NCBI GenBank assembly: GCA_964528595.1
Contig: CAZGTM010000032.1
Coordinates: forward strand, 1-42,210
Length of the DNA: 42,210 bases
Reading direction: 5' to 3'
Source: CAYFKJ01 sp964528595
GTDB lineage: Bacteria > Pseudomonadota > Alphaproteobacteria > UBA2966
A model generated the notes under the pieces. It saw nothing but the letters and a program-made list of their open reading frames with translations. It did not search any database and was not told the DNA's origin. Below are positions 22,898-31,657 of the stretch, piece after piece. A program made the translations under genes and the position numbers. Position 1 is the stretch's first letter. The number at the start of each line of letters is the position of its first letter.

Positions 22898-23776
22898 ATG
22901 GGTATGTTTGACGGTTTCGAGAACAGAATGATCGCCGCCAACGGCATTGATATTCGTACCGCAGTCGGCGGCAGTGGGCCGCCATTGCTGTTGTTGCACG
23001 GTTATCCCCAAACCCACGCCATGTGGCATCGGGTGGCAGTTCGCCTGGCGCAGGATTTCACGGTCGTTTGCACCGATCTCAGAGGTTATGGCGACAGCGC
23101 GAAGCCGCCTGGCGGAGATGGCCACGGCGCTTATGCCAAGCGGGAAATGGCGCGCGATCAGGTCGAGGTCATGGACGAGCTTGGCTTCGAGCGTTTCCGT
23201 GTGGCCGGCCACGACCGGGGCGGACGTGTGACGCACCGCATGGTCCTGGACAATCCGGAGCGGATTGAGCAAGCCGCGGTGCTCGACATCGTGCCGACCC
23301 ACACGGTGTTCAAGACGACCGACCAGGCCCTGGCCACAGCGTATTTCCACTGGTTCTTCCTGATCCAGCGTTATGATCTGCCGGAACGCATGATCGGGGC
23401 CGATCCCGATTACTGGCTCGACCGGCTGTTTGCGCGTTGGGGCGAAGGGCCCCAGAACATGGAAGCCGAAGCCATAGCCGAATACCGCCGTTGCTTCTCC
23501 GATCCGGCGACCATACATGCCAGTTGCGAAGATTACCGCGCGGCGGCCGGTATCGACCTCGAACACGACGAGGCGGACAGCGCCAAACGCCTGGACTGTC
23601 CTCTGCTGGTGCTGTGGGGTTTGAACGGCGCCATGGAGCGGCTATACGACGTAATGGGCGAGTGGCGGAAAAAGGCCGTCGACGTCTCGGGGCAGGCGCT
23701 CCCCTGCGGCCACTATCTGCCGGAGGAATTGCCTGATGAAACTTATGAAGCACTACACGGGTTTTTTACGAAATGA
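22898..23776 (+). CDS. Haloacetate (fluoroacetate) dehalogenase-like alpha/beta hydrolase
   Basis: A 292-residue cytoplasmic alpha/beta hydrolase. HGYPQTHAMWHRVA is the oxyanion region; the nucleophile elbow is GHDRGGR with D106 in place of Ser, plus R107 and R110, which in fluoroacetate dehalogenases bind the carboxylate. D130 and H272 (CGHYLPEE) complete the triad, and H151-W152 and Y213 (CEDYRA) match the three residues that hold the leaving fluoride. This set strongly suggests dehalogenation of 2-haloacetate to glycolate, although not every homologue with these residues defluorinates. Either ATG 22898 or ATG 22904 could be the start; both follow TTAGGAT. Its stop overlaps the start of the next gene. 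Confidence 0.82.
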   Translation: MGMFDGFENRMIAANGIDIRTAVGGSGPPLLLLHGYPQTHAMWHRVAVRLAQDFTVVCTDLRGYGDSAKPPGGDGHGAYAKREMARDQVEVMDELGFERFRVAGHDRGGRVTHRMVLDNPERIEQAAVLDIVPTHTVFKTTDQALATAYFHWFFLIQRYDLPERMIGADPDYWLDRLFARWGEGPQNMEAEAIAEYRRCFSDPATIHASCEDYRAAAGIDLEHDEADSAKRLDCPLLVLWGLNGAMERLYDVMGEWRKKAVDVSGQALPCGHYLPEELPDETYEALHGFFTK

Positions 23777-24840
23777 AGAAGTTCGCCTCGACGATCTTAG
23801 GGCTATCGCTTTGCTTGGCGGCAACCGTCGCCGCTGCTGAGGAACCGCAGAAAACGCACCATTATTTCGATTCCCTCGGCAATTCGCTCGAGAAACTAGA
23901 TCCGGTTTGGGCTTCGCTCAACAAAGTCTTCGGCAACCGTACTCCGGTCCGCATCAGAGTTTTGTTTACTGACGGACCGCACTCCAGATTCAGTCCGGAC
24001 GGAGACGCCATACTGATTAAGGCCTCGCACTACAACAACCAGCCGATCCGCATGGTGGCCCACGAATCGGCACATTTGGCCATGGCTAAACTCACGCGGG
24101 GCGCCAGCCGCCAGGACCGCTACCGTTTCATAGACGAAGGATTTGCCTCGCTTTTCGGCAGCAGTCTGGCAGGCGATGAAAAGAACTTCAGAAAAGAAGC
24201 ACTGATCATCGCGGCGCATCAGCACCGCACCGGAAACGTCGATTTCGCTCTCGTTCAGGATTGGCGGGCTTACAAGGAAATTCCTCCAGAACAGATCGCT
24301 TACACCGGCGGCCGCATCAACCGCTATGCCTACCCGGTCGGCGCCAGTTTCGTGTTCTACCTGCTGGACACGCACGGTCTGCCGCCGGTGATGAAGTTCT
24401 TTGAGGAACTTGGCGTTGCCGACAACATGGATGCCGCCGCCCGCCAGGTATTCGGTAAATCGAAACTGGATCTTGAAACCGCTTGGCTGGCCTATCTTGG
24501 TAGCGTCGGAATTCCGGACGATGTACCGGTCGAAATCGTCCGCATGACGCCGGAAAACGGCGCTCGGGATATCCCGGTCGATCTGGCGGAATTGGAAGTC
24601 GAATTCAACACGCCGATGCGCACGCGAAATGCCTGCGTCGGTACCGAGACCTGCCCGGAAATTTGTTACAGGAACGCCTACTGGAAAAGCCCGACAACGC
24701 TCGCCATTAAGGTGGACGGCAGGTTGAAACCGCACCAAAACTACGGTCTGACCCTCGGCCTGGAAAATCGTTGCCGCTTGCTCAGCTTAATCCAAAGAGC
24801 GTTGCCGGTGACCGGGTGGTCGTTCAAGACGGGAAACTAG
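23773..24840 (+). CDS. Secreted HExxH peptidase-like protein with C-terminal Ig-like domain
   Basis: A 355-residue exported protein. Residues 1-22 are a signal peptide (LSLCLAATVAAA-EE). The peptidase-like domain has H97-E98-S-A-H101 and, 21 residues later, E122 in FIDEGFAS, the gluzincin zinc set of the peptidase MA clan. From about 255 the segment VEIVRMTPENGARDIPVDLAELEVEFNTPM fits a Big_5-type Ig-like domain, which continues through a Cys-containing loop (CVGTETCPEICYRNAYW) to the end. It should act in the periplasm or outside; its target is unknown. Its ATG overlaps the TGA of the dehalogenase-like gene, an unexpected pairing. Confidence 0.8.
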   Translation: MKKFASTILGLSLCLAATVAAAEEPQKTHHYFDSLGNSLEKLDPVWASLNKVFGNRTPVRIRVLFTDGPHSRFSPDGDAILIKASHYNNQPIRMVAHESAHLAMAKLTRGASRQDRYRFIDEGFASLFGSSLAGDEKNFRKEALIIAAHQHRTGNVDFALVQDWRAYKEIPPEQIAYTGGRINRYAYPVGASFVFYLLDTHGLPPVMKFFEELGVADNMDAAARQVFGKSKLDLETAWLAYLGSVGIPDDVPVEIVRMTPENGARDIPVDLAELEVEFNTPMRTRNACVGTETCPEICYRNAYWKSPTTLAIKVDGRLKPHQNYGLTLGLENRCRLLSLIQRALPVTGWSFKTGN

Positions 24841-24867
24841 GACGGGCGGGATCGCCTTCTTCATCCG

Positions 24868-26955
24868 TCACCCCGACCTGAGATAAGCCACGGCGGCATC
24901 GCGTTCGAAGAGGTATAGCAGCGCGCGGATGGCTTCGCCGCGTTTGCCGTCAAGCTCCGGTTCCATTTCCAGTATTAGCTTGGCGTCGTCCCGGGCGGCG
25001 GCGAGCAGATCGGCGTGGACGGCGATATCGGCCAGGCGAAATTCGGGAAATCCCGACTGGCGGGTGCCGAGCATCTCGCCGGCGCCGCGCAGTTTCAGGT
25101 CCTCCTCGGCGATACGGAAGCCGTCCTCGGTCTCCCGCATGATCTGGATGCGCGCCTTGGCCACTTCACCCAAGGGGTTGTGGTAGAGCATCAGGCAGGA
25201 GCCGGTACGCTGGCCCCGGCCGATGCGGCCGCGCAGCTGGTGAAGTTGGGCCAGGCCGAAACGTTCGGCATGTTCGATCACCATGACCGTGGCTTCCGCC
25301 ACGTCGACGCCGACCTCGATGACCGTGGTGGCGACGAGGACATCGAGGCTGCCAGCCGCAAAATCCGCCATCACGGCGTCTTTCTGTGCGCCCTTCAGGC
25401 GGCCGTGCACCAGCCCGACACGGTCGCCGAAGACGCCCTTCAGGTGCGCATAACGATCCTCCGCCGCCGCCAGGTCAACGACATCGGATTCCTCCACCAG
25501 CGGACAAACCCAGTAGACCCGCGCCCCATCGGCCACCGCTCGCTGCACGCCGGCGACGACTTCCTCCAGTCGTTCGAGGGGCAGGGCGCGGGTGTCGACC
25601 GGCGCCCGACCGGGCGGTTTTTCGTCAAGACGCGAAACCTCCATGTCGCCATAGGCGGTCAAGGTCAGCGTGCGCGGGATCGGCGTCGCGGTCATGACCA
25701 GCAGATCGGGTGAAGCCTGCGTTGCCTTGCCGGCGATGGCGAGGCGCTGGTGGACGCCGAAGCGGTGCTGTTCATCGATTACCGCGAACGCCAGGTCCTT
25801 GAAATCGACGCCCTGCTGAAAGACGGCGTGGGTGCCGAGCAGGATATCGATGTCGCCGGACAGCAATTCTTCCAACAAGGCGTCACGCGCTTTTCCCTTA
25901 CCGCGGCCCGTCAGCAGGGCCAGCCGGATACCGGCCGCCTCGGCCAGCGGCTCGATGGTGGCGAAGTGCTGATGCGCCAGGATTTCCGTCGGCGCCATCA
26001 TGACGGCCTGGCGGCCGGTCTCGACGGCATTCAGCATAGCCATCAACGCGACGATGGTCTTGCCGCTGCCGACGTCGCCCTGCAGCAGCCGCAGCATGCG
26101 GTGGGGGGCGGCCATATCGTCGGCAATTTCTGCGAGACTGCGCACCTGGGCGCCTGTTAGCTCGTAGGGCAGGGCGGCCTTGACCTTCTCCCTCAAACGG
26201 CCGTCGCCGCTGGTTTCCCGCCCCGGACGGCGGCGCAGGCTGGCGCGCACCAGGGCCAGGGCAAGCTGGTTGGCCAGCAGTTCGTCATAAGCCAGCCGCT
26301 GCCGCGCTGGCGCGGTGGGTTCGAGTTCCCAGTCCTGCTGCGGCGCATGCGCGCTCAAAAGCGATTGCCGCCAGGATTTCCATTTCTGTTTTTCGAGATA
26401 GGCGGCATCCAGCCACTCGGGCAGCTGGGGTGCTTCATCCAAGGCGCCGCGGATTGCTTTGCCGATGGTTTTCAGCGTCAAACCGGCCGTCAGGGGATAT
26501 ACCGGCTCGATGGTTTTGACCGACTGGGCTTCGTCGGCCTCGACGATGTGATCGGGATGCGCCATCTGCAGGTCCTGGCCGAAATGCTCCACCTTGCCGC
26601 TGATGACGCGGACTTCGCCAACCGGCAGGGTTTTTTCCAGGTAATCGGCATGGGCGTGGAAGAACACCAGGGTAATCTCGCCGCTGTCGTCGGTGCAGAC
26701 GACCTTGTAGGGCTGGCGTTTGTTGTGCGGCGGCAGGTGGTGATCGACGGTGACGGTCATGGTGGCGATGCGGCCGTCCGGGGCTTCACCGATGCGCGGC
26801 GAAAAGCGCCGGTCGATAACGCCTGACGGCAGATGCCAGAACAGATCCACGACGCGTGCGCCGGCGGCTTTTTCGATCAGTTTGGCGATGCGCGGCCCGA
26901 CGCCGGCCAGTTTGGTGACCGGGGCAAACACGGGAAAGAGGATTTCGGGACGCAT
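24868..26955 (-). CDS. recG: ATP-dependent DNA helicase RecG
   Basis: A 695-residue protein of the usual RecG length. RecG remodels stalled replication forks and branch-migrates Holliday junctions. The N-terminal wedge/OB domain (about 1-160, with GEVRVISGKVEHFGQDLQMAHPDHIV) recognises the fork. Helicase motifs: GDVGSGKT near residue 293, DEQHRFGVHQR, VMTATPIPRTLTLTAYGDMEVSRLDEKPPGR, and motifs V and VI in VIEVGVDVAEATVMVIEHAERFGLAQLHQLRGRIGRG. The C-terminus is complete. It is divergent from sdhE-mfd, a placement commonly seen in alphaproteobacteria. Confidence 0.96.
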   Translation of the reverse strand: MRPEILFPVFAPVTKLAGVGPRIAKLIEKAAGARVVDLFWHLPSGVIDRRFSPRIGEAPDGRIATMTVTVDHHLPPHNKRQPYKVVCTDDSGEITLVFFHAHADYLEKTLPVGEVRVISGKVEHFGQDLQMAHPDHIVEADEAQSVKTIEPVYPLTAGLTLKTIGKAIRGALDEAPQLPEWLDAAYLEKQKWKSWRQSLLSAHAPQQDWELEPTAPARQRLAYDELLANQLALALVRASLRRRPGRETSGDGRLREKVKAALPYELTGAQVRSLAEIADDMAAPHRMLRLLQGDVGSGKTIVALMAMLNAVETGRQAVMMAPTEILAHQHFATIEPLAEAAGIRLALLTGRGKGKARDALLEELLSGDIDILLGTHAVFQQGVDFKDLAFAVIDEQHRFGVHQRLAIAGKATQASPDLLVMTATPIPRTLTLTAYGDMEVSRLDEKPPGRAPVDTRALPLERLEEVVAGVQRAVADGARVYWVCPLVEESDVVDLAAAEDRYAHLKGVFGDRVGLVHGRLKGAQKDAVMADFAAGSLDVLVATTVIEVGVDVAEATVMVIEHAERFGLAQLHQLRGRIGRGQRTGSCLMLYHNPLGEVAKARIQIMRETEDGFRIAEEDLKLRGAGEMLGTRQSGFPEFRLADIAVHADLLAAARDDAKLILEMEPELDGKRGEAIRALLYLFERDAAVAYLRSG

Positions 26956-27024
26956 GACAACGCGAGATTAGCTTATGGCCATGACCGCCGCCACCGGGCG
27001 CCGAAGGTTAATTTCAGCTAGGGG

Positions 27025-27053
27025 CTGACAGGCGCCGTCAATCGCATTATATC
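27025..27053 (+). promoter_or_regulatory. Sigma70-like promoter of sdhE-mfd
   Basis: CTGACA (27025-27030) and TATATC (27048-27053) are separated by exactly 17 bases and match the -35/-10 consensus at five and four positions. They lie 57 bases before the sdhE start. Confidence 0.55.
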
Positions 27054-27063
27054 CTCTTTGCAC

Positions 27064-27086
27064 CCCGCCCCGATTTTCGTGGCGGG
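27064..27086 (+). promoter_or_regulatory. Leader hairpin before sdhE
   Basis: CCCGCC (27064-27069) pairs with GGCGGG (27081-27086); inner CG/CG pairs lengthen the stem past one mismatch. There is no T run, so it is a 5' leader structure rather than a terminator. Confidence 0.4.
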
Positions 27087-27109
27087 CCGTTTGCGTTGGA
27101 GAAGCGACG

Positions 27110-27394
27110 ATGAATGAAGGCCGCGCCGAAGATATCGAGATCCGCCGCAAACGGCTGCGTTTCCGCAGCTGGCACCGGGGTTTGAAGGAAACCGACCTTC
27201 TCCTCGGCACCTTCGCGGATCGTCATCTCTCCCAGTTTGGTGAAGCGGAACTGGATGCCTACGAGGCCTTGCTGGAGGAAAACGACCCGGACGTTTTCGC
27301 CTGGGTGACCGGCAAGGAAACCCCGCCCGGTAACCACGACACGGCGGTCATGAAGCTTTTGCAAAACTTTAAGTATGCCGGGTCAAAAGATTGA
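27110..27394 (+). CDS. sdhE: FAD assembly factor SdhE
   Basis: A 94-residue cytoplasmic protein of the SdhE (DUF339/YgfY) family. It promotes covalent flavinylation of the succinate dehydrogenase flavoprotein. The conserved R-G-x-x-E motif is R23-G24-L-K-E27 in SWHRGLKETDLLLG, and YEALLEENDPDVFAWVTG is the second conserved region. GGAGAAG lies before the ATG. The last codons overlap the TTG start of mfd, so the two genes are translationally coupled. Confidence 0.93.
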   Translation: MNEGRAEDIEIRRKRLRFRSWHRGLKETDLLLGTFADRHLSQFGEAELDAYEALLEENDPDVFAWVTGKETPPGNHDTAVMKLLQNFKYAGSKD

Positions 27395-30300
27395 ATTTAT
27401 TCGATAAAATTGATCCGAACATTGGACGCATTGAGGTCGGCGGCGCGCCGGAAGGGTTCGATGCGCTGATCCTGGCGCAATCGGCGGCGCGACTCGGGGG
27501 GATCCTGCACATCACGCGTGACGATGCCCGCATGGCGCAGCTGGCCGGAGCCCTGGAATTCTTCAGTCCGGAAACCGAGGTCATCGAGTTTCCTGCCTGG
27601 GATTGCCTGCCCTATGATCGTGTATCGCCCAATCCGGTGATCGCCGGCCGCCGCATGGACGCGCTCTGGCGTTTGGCTGCCGTACCGGAACCGAACCATC
27701 CCCGCATCGTCCTGACCACCGTGAACGCCGCGCTGCAGCGCGTCCCGTCACGCGACATCGTGAGTTCGGCGAGCTTTCGCGGCGAAGTCGGCGGCACGGT
27801 CGACCTTGAAGCCCTGCAGGCCTATCTGTCGCGCGACGGTTATTCCCGCACCGGGACGGTTCGGGAGCCCGGGGAATACGCGGTGCGCGGCGGTATCGTC
27901 GACATCTACCCGCCCGGTGACGATATGCCGCTGCGCGTCGACTTGTTCGGCGACAATCTCGAATCGGTGCGCCGCTTCGACCCCCTGTCGCAGCTGACGG
28001 TGGGGCGGGAGGATGGCTTTTCGCTGGAGCCGGTCAGCGAGATCTTCCTTGATGCCGATTCCATTGCGCGTTTCCGGCTCGGTTACGGCCAGCGCTTTGG
28101 CGCGGCAACGGGGGAGGGCGATCCCTTGTACGAAGCCGTCTCGGCCGGCCGCAAGCACATGGGTATGGAGCACTGGCTGCCGTTGTTCCATGAAGACCTG
28201 GAAACCCTGTTCGATTACGCGCCCGGCGCCGCCATTTCGCTCGATCACCACGACGACGAGGCGCGGAGCACCAGGCTGGAGGCGGTCAACGACTACTACC
28301 AGGCGCGGGTAACCGGATTGCGCGCCGGGGAGGGGGAGGCGCTCGGCGGCGGCGCTGTTTATCGTCCCCTGGAACCGGAGGAGCTGTACCTGTCGACAGA
28401 GGAATGGGAAACGGTCGCCGCGGACCGCCTCGTCGTGGCGTTTTCGCCATTTTCCGCACCCGTCAGCCTGACCACTGAAAGCAAGCAGATCCGCGATGTC
28501 GGCGGCAAACCCGGCCGGGATTTCTCACCCGAGCGGGCCCAGCCCGACACCAACATCTTCGACGCCGTCGCCGGCCACATCGCCGATCTCCGCCAACGCG
28601 GCACCCGCGTCATCATCGCCGGTTATACCGAGGGCGCGCGCGACCGCTTGAGCGTCGTGCTGGCCGATCACGGCATCGAAGGACTGAAACCCATATCGAA
28701 CTGGCATTCGGCGCAATCGCTGCCTGAAGGCGACATCGGGCTGGCCATCCTCGGCCTGGAGCACGGCTTTGAGGCTGCCGGGGTGGCCGTGATCGGCGAA
28801 CAGGACATACTCGGCGATCGGCTGATCCGGCCACCCAAGCGCAACCGCCAGGCCGAAAACTTCATCGCCGAAGCGTCCTCGCTGACGCCGGGCGATTATG
28901 TCGTGCACGTCGAACACGGTATCGGGCGGTTTCAGGACCTGGAAGTCCTCGACGTCACGGGCGCCCCCCACGACTGCGTGCTGCTGATCTACGACGGCGG
29001 CGACAAACTCTATATCCCGGTCGAAAACATCGAGGTGATCTCGCGCTACGGCTCCGAAGATGCCGAGGTGCAACTCGACAAGCTGGGCGGCAGCGGCTGG
29101 CAGGCGCGGAAATCCCGGGCCAAGAAACGCATCAAGGACATGGCGGATCAGCTCATCCGGATCGCCGCGGAGCGCGAACTGAGATCCGGCGAAACCATGA
29201 CGCCGCCCGGCGGCATGTATGACGAATTTTGCGCCCGTTTTCCTTTCCACGAGACCGAGGATCAGCAGCGCGCCATCGACGACGTGATCGGCGATCTCTC
29301 GTCCGGCCGGCCCATGGACCGGCTGGTCTGCGGCGATGTCGGCTTCGGCAAAACCGAAGTCGCCTTGCGCAGCGCCTTTGTCGCCGTCATGGCGGGGCGG
29401 CAGGTTGCGCTGATCGCCCCCACGACGTTGCTGGCGCGCCAGCACTTCAAGACCTTCAGCGAACGGTTCGCGGGCTGGCCCGTCCACATCGGCCAGCTCT
29501 CGCGTTTCGTCACGGCCAAGCAGGCGGCGGAAACCAAGGAAGGGCTGGCCGCCGGGCAGGTCGATATCGTGATCGGCACCCATGCGCTGCTGGCAAAGAG
29601 TATCGAGTTCGACAACCTGGGCCTGGTCTTGGTCGACGAGGAACAACACTTCGGCGTGGCCCACAAGGAGCGCCTGAAAAATCTCCGCTCTGACGTTCAT
29701 GTCCTGACGCTGACTGCGACGCCCATTCCGCGTACCCTGCAACTGGCGTTCTCGGGCGTGCGGGAATTGAGCCTGATCGCCACGCCGCCGGTCGACCGCC
29801 TGGCTATTCGCACGTTCATTCTGCCGTTCGATCCCGTTGTCGCCCGCGAGGCGATCCTGCGCGAGCACTACCGCGGCGGCCAGACCTTCTACGTCTGCCC
29901 CCGTATCTCCGACATCGACGAGATCATGAAGTTCATCCGGGAGCAAATCCCCGAGGTAAAGACCGCCATCGCCCACGGCCGCATGGCGTCCAATGACCTC
30001 GACCGCGTGATGAACGCCTTCTACGAGGGCACGATCGACGTGTTGATTTCCACCAATATCGTCGAATCCGGTCTCGATATCCCCACCGCCAATACCCTGC
30101 TGATCCACCGTGCCGACATGTTCGGCCTGTCGCAGCTCTATCAGTTGCGCGGGCGCATCGGGCGCTCGAAGATCCGGGGCTACGCCTATTTCACGCTGCC
30201 GCCCAAACGCATCCCCACCGAGGCGGCGGAAAAGCGCCTCAAGGTCATGCAGTCTCTGGAAGGATTGGGTGCCGGCTTCAGCCTGGCGAGCCACGACCTC

Positions 30301-30900
30301 GACATCCGGGGGGCGGGCAATCTCCTGGGCGAGGAGCAATCCGGCCACATCCGCGAGGTCGGCATCGAGCTTTACCAGCAGATGCTGGAGGAAGCCGTGG
30401 CGGCGGCGCGCGGCGGTGGCGAGGCGGCGGAAGCGCCGGAGCAATGGACGCCGCAGCTCAATCTCGGCACCTCCGTGCTGATTCCGGAAAACTACATCAC
30501 CGATCTGGATGTCCGGCTAGGGCTCTATCGCCGGCTTTCGAAACTCGAGGGGCGGGCCGAGATCGATGCCTTCGCCGCCGAACTGATCGATCGCTTCGGG
30601 CCATTGCCCGACGACGTCGAACATCTCCTCGGTATCGTCACAGTCAAGCAGCTCTGCCGCCGGGCCGGGGTGGTAAAGCTCGATGCCGGCCCCAAAGGCG
30701 CCACCGTCACCTTCCGCGAAAACGCGGTGACCAATCCGGCTGGCCTGGTGGAATTCATTTCCAAGCAGGCCGGAACGGCCAAACTGCGGCCCGACCAGAA
30801 ACTCGTCTACCGCCGCGACTGGACCGACGGCGACGCCCGCATCAAGGGCGTCAATCACCTGTTGGGGCGGCTGGCGGAGATCAATTCGGCAGGGGGGTGA
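27391..30900 (+). CDS. mfd: Transcription-repair coupling factor Mfd
   Basis: An 1169-residue protein of full family length. Mfd removes RNA polymerase stalled at DNA lesions and recruits UvrA. The N-terminal UvrB-like region (about 1-330) includes FPAWDCLPYDRVSPNPVIAGRRM; the RNA-polymerase-interaction domain has LTPGDYVVHVEHGIGRFQDLEVL and LLIYDGGDKLYIPVENIEVISRY. The RecG-like translocase has GDVGFGKTEVALRSAF near residue 648, DEEQHFGVAHKERLK, TATPIPRTLQLAFSGVRELSLIATPP, and TNIVESGLDIPTANTLLIHRADMFGLSQLYQLRGRIGRS. The C-terminal TRCF domain starts near IPENYITDLDVRLGLYRRL. It uses a TTG start within the TTGA overlap with sdhE; an upstream start would lie inside sdhE. Confidence 0.96.
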   Translation: MNLFDKIDPNIGRIEVGGAPEGFDALILAQSAARLGGILHITRDDARMAQLAGALEFFSPETEVIEFPAWDCLPYDRVSPNPVIAGRRMDALWRLAAVPEPNHPRIVLTTVNAALQRVPSRDIVSSASFRGEVGGTVDLEALQAYLSRDGYSRTGTVREPGEYAVRGGIVDIYPPGDDMPLRVDLFGDNLESVRRFDPLSQLTVGREDGFSLEPVSEIFLDADSIARFRLGYGQRFGAATGEGDPLYEAVSAGRKHMGMEHWLPLFHEDLETLFDYAPGAAISLDHHDDEARSTRLEAVNDYYQARVTGLRAGEGEALGGGAVYRPLEPEELYLSTEEWETVAADRLVVAFSPFSAPVSLTTESKQIRDVGGKPGRDFSPERAQPDTNIFDAVAGHIADLRQRGTRVIIAGYTEGARDRLSVVLADHGIEGLKPISNWHSAQSLPEGDIGLAILGLEHGFEAAGVAVIGEQDILGDRLIRPPKRNRQAENFIAEASSLTPGDYVVHVEHGIGRFQDLEVLDVTGAPHDCVLLIYDGGDKLYIPVENIEVISRYGSEDAEVQLDKLGGSGWQARKSRAKKRIKDMADQLIRIAAERELRSGETMTPPGGMYDEFCARFPFHETEDQQRAIDDVIGDLSSGRPMDRLVCGDVGFGKTEVALRSAFVAVMAGRQVALIAPTTLLARQHFKTFSERFAGWPVHIGQLSRFVTAKQAAETKEGLAAGQVDIVIGTHALLAKSIEFDNLGLVLVDEEQHFGVAHKERLKNLRSDVHVLTLTATPIPRTLQLAFSGVRELSLIATPPVDRLAIRTFILPFDPVVAREAILREHYRGGQTFYVCPRISDIDEIMKFIREQIPEVKTAIAHGRMASNDLDRVMNAFYEGTIDVLISTNIVESGLDIPTANTLLIHRADMFGLSQLYQLRGRIGRSKIRGYAYFTLPPKRIPTEAAEKRLKVMQSLEGLGAGFSLASHDLDIRGAGNLLGEEQSGHIREVGIELYQQMLEEAVAAARGGGEAAEAPEQWTPQLNLGTSVLIPENYITDLDVRLGLYRRLSKLEGRAEIDAFAAELIDRFGPLPDDVEHLLGIVTVKQLCRRAGVVKLDAGPKGATVTFRENAVTNPAGLVEFISKQAGTAKLRPDQKLVYRRDWTDGDARIKGVNHLLGRLAEINSAGG

Positions 30901-30910
30901 GCGTGGCCGA

Positions 30911-31657
30911 TTAGCGGAAGCGCTTTCGTTCCTCGGTCTGGTAGCGCCACACGGCAAACGCCAGAAATGCCCCACCATACGCGGCCAGACCCGCAATATC
31001 GGTTAGGGGGAGGGGTCTATTACCGGTGACGGCCCAGACGATTTCACCAAACATGCGGGTCGGGATGTAGGGGGAAATGTCGTTAATCGCATCGGGCAGC
31101 ATCCGGGGCGGTAGCCACAAACCGCCGGCAAAAGTCATCGGCAGATAGAGCAGATTGGCGACCGGGACGGCGGTCTTGGCGCTGACGGTGAAGCCAATCG
31201 CCATGCCGAGCGCGGCAAAGGGGAGGGCGCCAAGGGCCAGGGCCGGCAGCAAAGCCATAACCTGGTCGCCTGTCAGACGCACCGGCGTCGTCGCGAAGGC
31301 CAGCAGCCAGAGGACGCCGACGGCGGCCACGGCGAAGATCGCGGCGACCACCAATTGTGCGATCAGCCTAGGTGCGGCCCCTGACGGCAGCGTGCGGAGA
31401 TATGACGTCCAATGCATTTCGCGTTCCTGGGCGAAACCGACGCCGAACTGGTAGAAGGCGACGCCCAAAACCGCGTAGACGCTCCAGGACGCCAGGATGG
31501 CGCCGGCGGCGTACGGATTGTCCCGCGCCGCACCCAGGCCGAAAAAGGAAAACAGCATGGCCGGGAAAACGATTGTCGGCACGAGGTAGCCCGGTGCGCG
31601 CAGCAGCTGCATCAGTTCCGCTCTGCCGTGGGCAAGGATAAGCCTAAACGTCGTCAT
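30911..31657 (-). CDS. ABC-2 type exporter permease
   Basis: A 248-residue integral membrane subunit with about six helices, typical of ABC-2 exporters (drug, lipid or polysaccharide export). Segments such as GYLVPTIVFPAMLFSFFGLG, ASWSVYAVLGVAFYQFGVGFAQEREMHWTSYLRTLPSGAAPR and the late YLPMTFAGGLWLPPRMLPDAINDISPYIPTRMFGEIVW, with its family-typical P-x-x-x-x-x-x-x-x-x-x-P spacing, support this. Its ATG overlaps the stop of the ATPase gene (ATGA). Substrate unknown. The gene ends ten bases from the opposing mfd stop. Confidence 0.87.
   Translation of the reverse strand: MTTFRLILAHGRAELMQLLRAPGYLVPTIVFPAMLFSFFGLGAARDNPYAAGAILASWSVYAVLGVAFYQFGVGFAQEREMHWTSYLRTLPSGAAPRLIAQLVVAAIFAVAAVGVLWLLAFATTPVRLTGDQVMALLPALALGALPFAALGMAIGFTVSAKTAVPVANLLYLPMTFAGGLWLPPRMLPDAINDISPYIPTRMFGEIVWAVTGNRPLPLTDIAGLAAYGGAFLAFAVWRYQTEERKRFR

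Noticed and set aside
28525..30444. 639-codon open frame antisense to mfd
   Set aside because: Mirror frame of a G+C-rich conserved gene; the mfd translation is full-length with all motifs, and the antisense product has no recognisable domain.
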